The translations under genes were made by a program, and so were the position numbers. Positions 27,032 through 33,363 of a stretch of 33,363 nucleotides of DNA are shown in pieces. How positions within the stretch are numbered: the stretch's first letter is position 1; each line of letters begins with the position of its first letter. The notes beneath the pieces were generated by a model that did no database searches, had not been told where the DNA came from, and saw only the letters and a program-made list of their open reading frames with translations. The stretch covers positions 1 to 33,363 of the forward strand of contig JAQBVN010000025.1 in assembly GCA_027622975.1 (NCBI GenBank). The letters run 5' to 3'. Source of the stretch: Bacteroidota bacterium. GTDB lineage: Bacteria; Bacteroidota; Bacteroidia; Flavobacteriales_D; Sanyastnellaceae.

Positions 27032-28735
27032 ATGTGCTCAATCACAGCCCTTCTAGGCCTCACTGAAAGCGTCGAATCCCATCGCGATGCAGTCCTGCGT
27101 GCTTCATCGCTGCAGCATCACCGGGGGCCGGATTGGTCCGGAGTCATTCAGACCTCAACAGCTGTGATTGCTCATGAACGGTTGGCCATTGTGGATGTGG
27201 CAAGCGGTTCTCAACCCTTGGTTGATCCCGAAACGGGAACCATTCTCGCCGTCAATGGAGAGATCTACAACCACCGAGCGTTGAAGAAGTCAACCCTCGC
27301 CTCATACCCTTTCACAACCGGATCGGATTGCGAGGTCATGTTGGGCCTCTACAGGGAACATGGTGCTGATTTGGTCCTGCATCTCGAGGGGATGTATGCT
27401 TTCGTTTTGCACGAGCCCGACACAGGAGCATGGCTTGTGGGAAGGGACCCGATAGGCATCATTCCCTTGTATTTTGGGAGAGATGATGAAGGCCAAACAT
27501 GGGTCGCGTCTGAAATGAAAGCCATTTCTGACATCTGCACGGAGGTCCAGACTTTTCCTCCCGGCCACACGCTGTCCAACATGGATTTCGCCCCGGTGAA
27601 TCGCTACCAACGAGACTGGATGACATGGGACCAGCATCCACGAGAACCCTATTTACCCGAGGCACTCCACAAGGCGCTGGACGAGTCAGTCCAGTCTCAT
27701 TTGATGGGCGACGTTCCCTACGGCCTGCTCATCTCAGGGGGACTCGACTCTTCTGTGGTGGCTGCTTTGGCGATGAGACACGCTCAACAGCGAATCGACG
27801 AGGACAAAACCACCCAAGCTTGGTGGCCCAATGTGCACAGCTTTGCCATCGGCCTTGAGGGAAGTCCAGATTTGGCTGCTGCGGAGGAAGTAGCGGCATT
27901 CATTGGCACGACCCACCATGGCATGACGTACACGATTCAAGAAGGCATGGACGCCCTGAGTGACGTCATTCGCCACATCGAAACCTATGATGTGACCACC
28001 ATTCGAGCTTCAACCCCCATGTATTTGATGGCCCGCCGCATTCGCACCATGGGCATCAAGATGGTGCTCAGCGGCGAAGGTGCAGACGAACTTTTTGGTG
28101 GCTACCTGTATTTCCACCTGGCCCCAGATGCCAGGGAATTCCATGAAGAAACCGTGCGTAAGGTGTTGGATTTGCACAAGTATGATTGTGCCCGCGCCAA
28201 CAAGAGCATGATGGCCTGGGGAATTGAAGCGCGCGTCCCATTCCTGGACAGAAATTTCATCGACCATGCCATGAGACTCGACCCCGTATGCAAAATGGCG
28301 GGACCGGGAAAACTTGAAAAAGAGCCCCTGAGAAAAGCCTTTGAAGGACTGCTACCCGAACGCATCCTCAGGCGTCAAAAAGAACAATTCTCCGACGGCG
28401 TCGGCTACGGATGGATCGATTCTCTCAAAGCACAGGCTGACCTTCGCGTGTCCGACACCGACTTGAACCGGGCAGCTTCACGCTTCCCCATCAATCCGCC
28501 CACGACCAAAGAAGGATACTGGTACCGTGAGATGTTTGAACGACATTTCCCCTCAGCAGCCGCTGCATCTACCGTTCCAGGAGGGAAATCAGTGGCTTGC
28601 AGCACAGAAAAAGCACTTGAATGGGACGCACGCCTCAGGAATGTCGTCGATCCATCAGGACGTGCTGTCACGCAGGTTCACCAGGATGGATATTCAGCTC
28701 CTCATGCCGACGACCCTTCACCCAAACAAGGATGA
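27032..28735 (+). CDS. asnB: Asparagine synthetase B (glutamine-hydrolysing)
   Basis: This 567-residue enzyme makes asparagine from aspartate, ATP and glutamine. Cys2 follows the initiator Met and is the nucleophile of the class II glutaminase domain (about 2-190), with RLAIVD (50-55) and NGEIYN (75-80). The synthetase domain holds the ATP-pyrophosphatase loop SGGLDSS (235-241) and LSGEGADELFGGY. Length and layout match E. coli AsnB rather than the longer AsnO/AsnB1 forms. It stands alone on the plus strand between the nucleoside transporter operon and cytidine deaminase, and its stop converges on that of cdd with 12 bases between. Confidence 0.95.
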   Translation: MCSITALLGLTESVESHRDAVLRASSLQHHRGPDWSGVIQTSTAVIAHERLAIVDVASGSQPLVDPETGTILAVNGEIYNHRALKKSTLASYPFTTGSDCEVMLGLYREHGADLVLHLEGMYAFVLHEPDTGAWLVGRDPIGIIPLYFGRDDEGQTWVASEMKAISDICTEVQTFPPGHTLSNMDFAPVNRYQRDWMTWDQHPREPYLPEALHKALDESVQSHLMGDVPYGLLISGGLDSSVVAALAMRHAQQRIDEDKTTQAWWPNVHSFAIGLEGSPDLAAAEEVAAFIGTTHHGMTYTIQEGMDALSDVIRHIETYDVTTIRASTPMYLMARRIRTMGIKMVLSGEGADELFGGYLYFHLAPDAREFHEETVRKVLDLHKYDCARANKSMMAWGIEARVPFLDRNFIDHAMRLDPVCKMAGPGKLEKEPLRKAFEGLLPERILRRQKEQFSDGVGYGWIDSLKAQADLRVSDTDLNRAASRFPINPPTTKEGYWYREMFERHFPSAAAASTVPGGKSVACSTEKALEWDARLRNVVDPSGRAVTQVHQDGYSAPHADDPSPKQG

Positions 28736-28747
28736 CCACTCACCATG

Positions 28748-29257
28748 TCATCCCTCCCGCCCATTGGTTCCTGTTCCTCCCAAACCAAAAGCTTCAAAGG
28801 CAAAGGGCACAAGGTTGACTGCACTTGATGAAATGGCGACTTCCTCGTCCCTGACCTGAAGCAAAACCCGAATGGGGCTGCCTTGCCTCCTTTCTGCCTC
28901 CACCAACACCTGTCGACATCCGCCGCATGGCATGAATGCTTCCGAAATCGCTTTCTCTGAGGGCGAAACAATGGCCACTGCCATCATGGTCACGCCAGGA
29001 TGCTGAGCACCAGCCGCAAACACGGCCACTCGCTCACCGCACATGCCCGATGGATACGCCATGTTCTCTTGGTTGCTGCCTCTCACGATGTTTCCATCAG
29101 CCAACCGCACGGCACCCCCTACATAAAATTCGCTGTACGGAGCGTAGGCCTTGGATGCAGCCACATGGGCCTCAGCCAGCAAGGCCCGATCCTCGACAGA
29201 CAATTCATGAGGATTCCAGACTTCAAGGGTGCTCACCCATTCCCGTGTTTTGACCAT
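28748..29257 (-). CDS. cdd: Cytidine deaminase
   Basis: This 169-residue enzyme hydrolyses cytidine or deoxycytidine to uridine or deoxyuridine. Zinc ligands are Cys73 in GMCGERVA (with Glu75 as proton shuttle) and Cys111/Cys114 in PCGGCRQ. YAPYSEFYVGGAV (38-50) and NQENMAYPSG match the substrate pocket. Gly replaces the usual Ala of CAER. Start ATG 29257 lies 4 bases after the metalloprotease stop; a longer frame back to 29353 would overlap that gene and has no family match. It belongs to the same pathway as the nucleoside transporter and phosphorylase across asnB, but is transcribed after a secreted protease. Confidence 0.93.
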   Translation of the reverse strand: MVKTREWVSTLEVWNPHELSVEDRALLAEAHVAASKAYAPYSEFYVGGAVRLADGNIVRGSNQENMAYPSGMCGERVAVFAAGAQHPGVTMMAVAIVSPSEKAISEAFMPCGGCRQVLVEAERRQGSPIRVLLQVRDEEVAISSSAVNLVPFAFEAFGLGGTGTNGREG

Positions 29258-29261
29258 GTCC

Positions 29262-31541
29262 TTAATTGCAATTTCCACCAAAAACGGAAAGAACAACCAA
29301 GATGTCTTCCACAGTGACGAATCCATCTCCAGTGGCATCGGCAGTGCAAGCACTCACACAGCCAAATTCTGACAGCACGAGCAGCACATCGCCAACATCA
29401 ATCGCACCATTGCCGTTGAGATCCTCCAGGCATAGGGACTCACCGTCGCAATTGGTTCCTGGGTCTGGATAGGTGCACGTGCCTGCAACGGCAGCCGTGG
29501 GATCGAAGTTGCAAGCGTCAGGATCGAGGCATCCCACAATACCCGGTTCAACGTTGAAGTTGCCATTGCTGATGTCAAAGAAGACATGGTTGGTTCCCTT
29601 CACCTTGATGCGCGCTTGTGAAGTGGGAATGTTGGGAAGAAGAACCGAAGCACTCCCATCATTGGGCGTCCCCTCGAGGAGCAACGTGGGAAAGGTATAG
29701 CCGCCATCCGTGCTGAGATAGATGTCCACTGCGCTGCAATTGACACCATTGCCCGTGGTGCCCGCCACATTCCATGTGACCTCGAGGTTCTCATTCCCTG
29801 CGAAGGACTCTCCACCGTTGGGCGATTGAAGAAGAAAAGGACCGGCATTGGCCGTGACGCTCATGGTCTTCAAATCGTCGCTAAATCCCCCACCACCGGC
29901 GCGATTGTCCCTGATGGAGCACTTGAAATTCAATTGTCTGCTGTACGTCGGCAAATGCTCCCCGATCGTCGTGGTGTTGTTGACCAAGTTTACGACCCGT
30001 GGGAACACGCGAGTCGGACTCGATGTGGAAGACCATGACCTGAAAATGGGCTGGTTGCCCGAGGGATTGGTCAAATTGTTGTCCCCCGAGGCAGTTTGAG
30101 GCCCCAAATCATATTCCTCCCAATTGTAGGTCACGGCATCTCCGTCAGGGTCGGACCCTGTGGCCGTCAATTCAAAAGGTGTGGACCTCGGCAACACGAG
30201 CCCATCTGTCCCAGCGCTGACCGTGGGAAGCCCATTGCCAGTAGGGGTTTTCACCGCACATGAATTGCCATTTCCATTCACTGTGAAGGAAATCATTTCA
30301 TTGATGCTGTGGTTGTGAAAATGATCGTCTGAATTGCTCTGGAGGTTGGGAGCACAAATGCCCGCATATCCCATGATGGTGGATGCTGACCCAGGTTCAT
30401 AGGCCGCTGAAGAAGCCCTGTTGCAGCTGTTGTTTTGGGTATGATTCCCCCCGTACTGGTGACCCATTTCATGGGCTACGTAGTCCACATCAAAAGGATC
30501 TCCCACCGGTGCTCCTTGACCGGTCACTCCCCCTGCTTTGCTGCTGCCGCAAGGAGACTGCAGGTAGGCCACCCCACCACCACCCGTTGAAAACACGTGC
30601 CCAATGTCATAGTTGGCTGATCCGATGACGCTGTTGCAGGTGCTGATGTTTTGGGACAACATCACACTGCCATTGTTGTTGGTGTAGGGATCTGATCCAC
30701 TGTTCAGGAACACCAGTTGATCGTTGTTGGGGACCAACACCATGGTCAAACATGCATCTCTCTCAAACAAACCATTCACTCGTGCCATGGACGTGTTCAT
30801 CGCCGCCAGAACGCTCGACACAGTTCCGCCATGAAATGAGGCATATTCCCCCGTGCATGCCAACGCCAGCCTGTACGTTCGGAGCTGGGAGCCATTGTCT
30901 GCGCGATTCGCGGAGAAATCGGGTCGCCCCATGGTCCTCACCTCCTTCCCCTCACCCATCAGAGGGCTGACAACACCTGGTTTTTCGCTCGGCACTTCAA
31001 GCGCCATGCATCCTTGGGGCTCTTTCGACGTGCTGGCGTAAAAAGCGTCGCGGGTGTAGACAATGACTTGGTCTCGTTCCCCAGGGTGATATGGGTCGAT
31101 GTAAATCGTTTGGCCTTCAGACAAAATCATGGCGTGAAAACCCTGAGGGGTCCAATCCAACCGAACCGTAGACCCGGGGGAATCCACACCTTGGCCAGCG
31201 AACACTTGGATTTCAGGGAAACGCGCCGCCAATTCCGGGGCCATGATGGGACTGTTCACCACCGCGAACCGCTCCATCCGTCCGTGGGGCATGGGGAGGT
31301 TGAGAATCCACTCTGACGACCTTGCCTCAAAGGCCTGTCCATGAGGAGCATCAGCCAACAGGATCTCGAGTTGTTCAACATCCAAAGTCCACACATCAAA
31401 ATCATCCACCTCGATGGTGGGGGCTTCTCGTCGTGGCACATCCACGGATTCCCAGAGCGCCACTTGTCCCCACACCGAGTGTGCTGAGATTCCAAACAAA
31501 ACAAGCATCACCAACGCAGTTTTTTGATGGCTGTATCTCAT
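29262..31541 (-). CDS. Secreted reprolysin-like (M12B) metalloprotease
   Basis: This 759-residue protein has a signal peptide (1-26, ending HSVWGQ) and a propeptide-like region to about 220. The zinc site HEMGHQYGGNH gives ligands H357, H361 and H367 with catalytic E358. A Met-turn, TIMGYAG with Met390, follows, which places it in the metzincins. After the catalytic domain come a PKD/Ig-like region, a beta domain starting LLQSPNGGESF, one cysteine module (GCLDPDACNFDP) and two dockerin-like EF-hand loops (DLNGNGAIDVGDVLLVL and DATGDGFVTVEDILVVL), ending FGGNCN. There is no LSPNP-type T9SS tail. It should be exported and act on extracellular protein. One base separates its ATG from the stop of the upstream small gene, and cdd follows 4 bases after its stop. 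Confidence 0.92.
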   Translation of the reverse strand: MRYSHQKTALVMLVLFGISAHSVWGQVALWESVDVPRREAPTIEVDDFDVWTLDVEQLEILLADAPHGQAFEARSSEWILNLPMPHGRMERFAVVNSPIMAPELAARFPEIQVFAGQGVDSPGSTVRLDWTPQGFHAMILSEGQTIYIDPYHPGERDQVIVYTRDAFYASTSKEPQGCMALEVPSEKPGVVSPLMGEGKEVRTMGRPDFSANRADNGSQLRTYRLALACTGEYASFHGGTVSSVLAAMNTSMARVNGLFERDACLTMVLVPNNDQLVFLNSGSDPYTNNNGSVMLSQNISTCNSVIGSANYDIGHVFSTGGGGVAYLQSPCGSSKAGGVTGQGAPVGDPFDVDYVAHEMGHQYGGNHTQNNSCNRASSAAYEPGSASTIMGYAGICAPNLQSNSDDHFHNHSINEMISFTVNGNGNSCAVKTPTGNGLPTVSAGTDGLVLPRSTPFELTATGSDPDGDAVTYNWEEYDLGPQTASGDNNLTNPSGNQPIFRSWSSTSSPTRVFPRVVNLVNNTTTIGEHLPTYSRQLNFKCSIRDNRAGGGGFSDDLKTMSVTANAGPFLLQSPNGGESFAGNENLEVTWNVAGTTGNGVNCSAVDIYLSTDGGYTFPTLLLEGTPNDGSASVLLPNIPTSQARIKVKGTNHVFFDISNGNFNVEPGIVGCLDPDACNFDPTAAVAGTCTYPDPGTNCDGESLCLEDLNGNGAIDVGDVLLVLSEFGCVSACTADATGDGFVTVEDILVVLSVFGGNCN

Positions 31542-31542
31542 A

Positions 31543-31866
31543 TCATTGGGTTTTAGGGTCGACCAAAATCTTGGTGTACGTTTTCAACAAATCAAGCTGT
31601 TCTTTCGCAGGTTCGGGCAATTGATGAGCCCAACGTTGGAATTCAGCGCCAAAAGTCTTTCGAAATTCTGGAGTCTCCGCCAAGACCCGTTGGTTCAGTT
31701 GAACCAAAGTCTTTCGCACATGTCGAAGCAAGCCTTCATGCACATGCAACAACCGCTGTCGAGCTGTCCAATTTCCAAAACGCCAAGCTACAGCGTGCTG
31801 TGTTGCTGCAGTCATCAATTCCTCCTGGAGCTCCTGCAAGAGTTTGGCATAGTCTGTTTGCGACAT
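31543..31866 (-). CDS. Small helical protein of unknown function
   Basis: This 107-residue protein is charged and predicted almost wholly alpha-helical, with no signal peptide or cysteines. I recognise no family. Its stop is one base before the metalloprotease ATG (TGA-T-ATG), so it heads a three-gene operon with the protease and cytidine deaminase. A TATCTTTT box lies 5 bases before its ATG. The tight coupling supports a real gene. Confidence 0.7.
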   Translation of the reverse strand: MSQTDYAKLLQELQEELMTAATQHAVAWRFGNWTARQRLLHVHEGLLRHVRKTLVQLNQRVLAETPEFRKTFGAEFQRWAHQLPEPAKEQLDLLKTYTKILVDPKTQ

Positions 31867-31871
31867 GTGCT

Positions 31872-31879
31872 AAAAGATA
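31872..31879 (-). promoter_or_regulatory. Probable -7 box (TATCTTTT) of the three-gene protease operon
   Basis: On the minus strand TATCTTTT lies 5 bases before ATG 31866, with one mismatch to TAnnTTTG. A TTGG (31899-31902) lies 19 bases further upstream, near the -33 position. Confidence 0.45.
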
Positions 31880-31943
31880 CAAACACCTTCCATTGGCTCC
31901 AACGATTGTGACCGCAGTGACGTATTCGCAAATATCCATCCGT

Positions 31944-31951
31944 TATTTTTG
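31944..31951 (+). promoter_or_regulatory. Perfect -7 box (TATTTTTG) of the haem lipoprotein operon
   Basis: TATTTTTG matches TAnnTTTG exactly and lies 5 bases before ATG 31957, so transcription may start at or next to the start codon. No TTTG is seen at -33. Confidence 0.5.
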
Positions 31952-31956
31952 ACCAC

Positions 31957-32679
31957 ATGAGCCTTCGTACCTCTGCCTTCTTTGGCATCTTCACGCTCCT
32001 TGTCGGAATGATGGGATGCACCCATGAATCGATGAATCCGGACCCTGACTTCATCAACCCTGTCAATCCCGTGGTTCAAGACCCCCCTTGTGACCCCAAT
32101 CTTGTCTATTTCGAGCAGGATGTGTTGCCCCTGCTCCAATCTTCATGTGGTTATGCAGGTTGTCATGATGTGGCCACGGCCGAAGATGGCGTCATTTTGG
32201 TCAGTTACGAGAGTGTCATGGGTAGCAAGGGTGGTGATTTGGTCTCTGCAGGAAACCCACAGAACAGCGAGCTTTATGAAGTTCTTGTCGAAGACAATCC
32301 CAACAAGCTCATGCCACCCCCTGATGAAGGAGGCCCCCTGAGCCAAGATCAAATTGACCTCATTTACGGCTGGATTGAGCAAGGCGCCCTGAACAACTCC
32401 TGTGCGGACTGCGACAGCACGCTGGCGTCGTACAGTGGCGCCATTGAGCTCACCCTCGCCGCTTCTTGCACGTCTTGCCACAGCGGCGCCAACCCCGACG
32501 GACAGGTTGACCTGACGTCGCACGCGGGCGTGGTGAACGCGGTCACCAACCGAAACCTCTTGGGGTGCATTCGGCACGACGCCTATGCGGAGGCCATGCC
32601 CCCTTCCGGCAACCCGCTGACAGATTGCCAGATTCAACAATTCCAACACTGGATCGATGCCGGCATGCCCAACGATTGA
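31957..32679 (+). CDS. Di-haem cytochrome c-type lipoprotein
   Basis: This 240-residue protein has a lipoprotein signal with LVGMMGC (lipid Cys21). Two cytochrome-like segments follow. The first has a haem motif with four residues between the cysteines (C64, C69, H70), preceded by FEQDVLPLLQSSC as in planctomycete-type cytochrome c domains, and a candidate distal Met at KLMPPP (119). The second has the standard CTSCH (C171, C174, H175) with a candidate Met at AMPPSG (214). It should carry electrons at the outer face of a membrane in the periplasm. GC content rises sharply at about 32400, between the two domains. The next gene overlaps its end by 23 bases. It could also be a non-haem fold that only resembles cytochrome c. 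Confidence 0.8.
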   Translation: MSLRTSAFFGIFTLLVGMMGCTHESMNPDPDFINPVNPVVQDPPCDPNLVYFEQDVLPLLQSSCGYAGCHDVATAEDGVILVSYESVMGSKGGDLVSAGNPQNSELYEVLVEDNPNKLMPPPDEGGPLSQDQIDLIYGWIEQGALNNSCADCDSTLASYSGAIELTLAASCTSCHSGANPDGQVDLTSHAGVVNAVTNRNLLGCIRHDAYAEAMPPSGNPLTDCQIQQFQHWIDAGMPND

Positions 32680-33064
32680 TCGACGCCCTGCCACGGCCTG
32701 GGTCGTGGGGTTGGCCCTCCTCGCAGGGACGTGGGGCATCGGCGGCTGCTACTACGACGTCCGCGATGAGCTCTACGGTCCGGCCGTGGACTGCGACACC
32801 ACTGTGGCGGTGTCGTACTCTGCGGATTTGGTTCCGTTGCTTGAATTGAACTGCAACAGCGCGTCGTGCCACGGAGGCGGAGCAAGCCCCGACCTGACGG
32901 CTCACGCCGGAGTGGCTCAGAGCTCGACAGAGGGCAGCCTGTTGGACCGCATCCGAAAGCAGCCCGGAGAACCCGGATTGATGCCCAAAAACGGCACCCC
33001 CCTTCCCGAATGCGACCTGCGCTTGTTTGAACGCTGGGTCGCCGACGGAGCACCCAACAATTGA
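32657..33064 (+). CDS. Mono-haem cytochrome c-type lipoprotein
   Basis: This 135-residue protein has a hydrophobic signal (13-30) with a GIGGC lipobox (Cys31). The haem motif again has four residues between the cysteines (C66, C71, H72, followed by GGG) and a candidate distal Met at GLMPKNG (109). It resembles the second domain of the upstream protein, including LTAHAGV versus LTSHAGV and a WVADGAPNN versus WIDAGMPND ending, so the pair probably arose by duplication. ATG 32657 lies inside the upstream gene. GC is about 62-70 percent. It is likely a redox partner in the same envelope pathway. Confidence 0.75.
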   Translation: MPACPTIDRRPATAWVVGLALLAGTWGIGGCYYDVRDELYGPAVDCDTTVAVSYSADLVPLLELNCNSASCHGGGASPDLTAHAGVAQSSTEGSLLDRIRKQPGEPGLMPKNGTPLPECDLRLFERWVADGAPNN

Positions 33065-33094
33065 TTGACTCCAACGCAACACCTCTTCCACGCC

Positions 33095-33363
33095 ATGAAA
33101 TTTTTCCTCTTTTCCCTCCTCGTCCTCTCGACTTCGCTCCTCAACGCACAACAATTCATGACCAGAACGGGTCACGTGCACTTCTTCTCGGAGACCCCGA
33201 TGGAGAACATTGAAGCTGAGAATTCACAAATGAGCGGACTGCTCGACGCCTCCAACGGCGGGTTTGCCTTTCAAGTTCAGATGCGCGCCTTCCACTTCGA
33301 AAAGGCCTTGATGGAAGAGCACTTCAACGAGAATTACGTCGAGTCGGAGAAATACCCCAAAGC
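33095..33363 (+). CDS. YceI-like secreted protein (3' end outside window)
   Basis: The first 89 residues are visible. A signal peptide (1-19, ending LLNAQQ) is followed by TRTGHVHFFSETPMENIEA, LLDASNGGFAFQVQM and EEHFNENYVESEKYPK, which match the Bacteroidota form of the YceI lipocalin-like fold. YceI proteins bind polyisoprenoid lipids in the periplasm. It begins 30 bases after the second cytochrome stop on the same strand, so it is probably in the same operon, which would suit a lipid or quinone-linked redox role; this link is inference. Base composition returns to about 50 percent GC here. Confidence 0.85.
   Translation, partial: MKFFLFSLLVLSTSLLNAQQFMTRTGHVHFFSETPMENIEAENSQMSGLLDASNGGFAFQVQMRAFHFEKALMEEHFNENYVESEKYPK

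Noticed and set aside
32143..33181. Minus-strand open frames of about 200 codons opposite the cytochrome genes
   Set aside because: High GC lowers stop frequency; the plus-strand genes have signal peptides, haem motifs and operon spacing.

Overview
The window comes from a Bacteroidota genome, most likely an uncultured aquatic member of the Flavobacteriales. Evidence for this: several secreted proteins have the domain style of that phylum (a Type IX secretion C-terminal sorting domain, HYR-like repeats, cysteine modules of the GCMDPxACNYNP kind, Asp-box propellers), there is a TonB receptor with a carboxypeptidase-regulatory-like N-domain, there are few Shine-Dalgarno sequences, and promoter-like boxes resemble TAnnTTTG. 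GC is about 50-55 percent with one GC-rich island near the right edge. No tRNA, rRNA, CRISPR array, insertion sequence or phage gene was seen.

Left part (1-8323, minus strand): the first 2774 residues of a giant secreted protein whose 3' end lies outside the window. It has a signal peptide, a right-handed beta-helix region built from tandem units of about 267 residues, then at least 22 Ig/HYR-like domains of four subtypes. A 516-base gap (8324-8839) follows. Next come an RRM RNA-binding protein (minus) and, divergently, a RluA-type pseudouridine synthase followed by a PlsC-like acyltransferase (plus).

Middle (10965-24272): a secreted subtilisin-like protease with a T9SS tail and a TonB-dependent receptor (both minus); an Asp-box propeller lipoprotein paired with a protein carrying an HTH-like N-domain (plus); and a nitroreductase downstream of a 1478-residue propeller/LamG protein with a dockerin-like C-terminus (minus).

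Right part (24349-33363): pyrimidine nucleoside salvage (CNT transporter plus thymidine phosphorylase, minus), asparagine synthetase B (plus), and a minus-strand operon of a small helical protein, a secreted reprolysin-type metalloprotease and cytidine deaminase. The window ends in a plus-strand operon of two haem-binding lipoproteins and a YceI-like protein cut by the edge. Transport, phosphorolysis and deamination of pyrimidine nucleosides form one pathway split around asnB. The secreted proteases, propellers and giant repeat protein suggest a surface-active, polymer-degrading lifestyle.

Most notable signals: a TTTG-type box 4-5 bases before the ATG of many first genes (possible leaderless transcription); a shared dockerin-like C-terminus ending FG-x2-C on two secreted proteins that lack the T9SS tail; a subtilase whose catalytic Asp position reads Glu; CX4CH haem motifs; and a sharp GC jump inside the first cytochrome gene. 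I did not find a clear multi-gene system that I would call undescribed.
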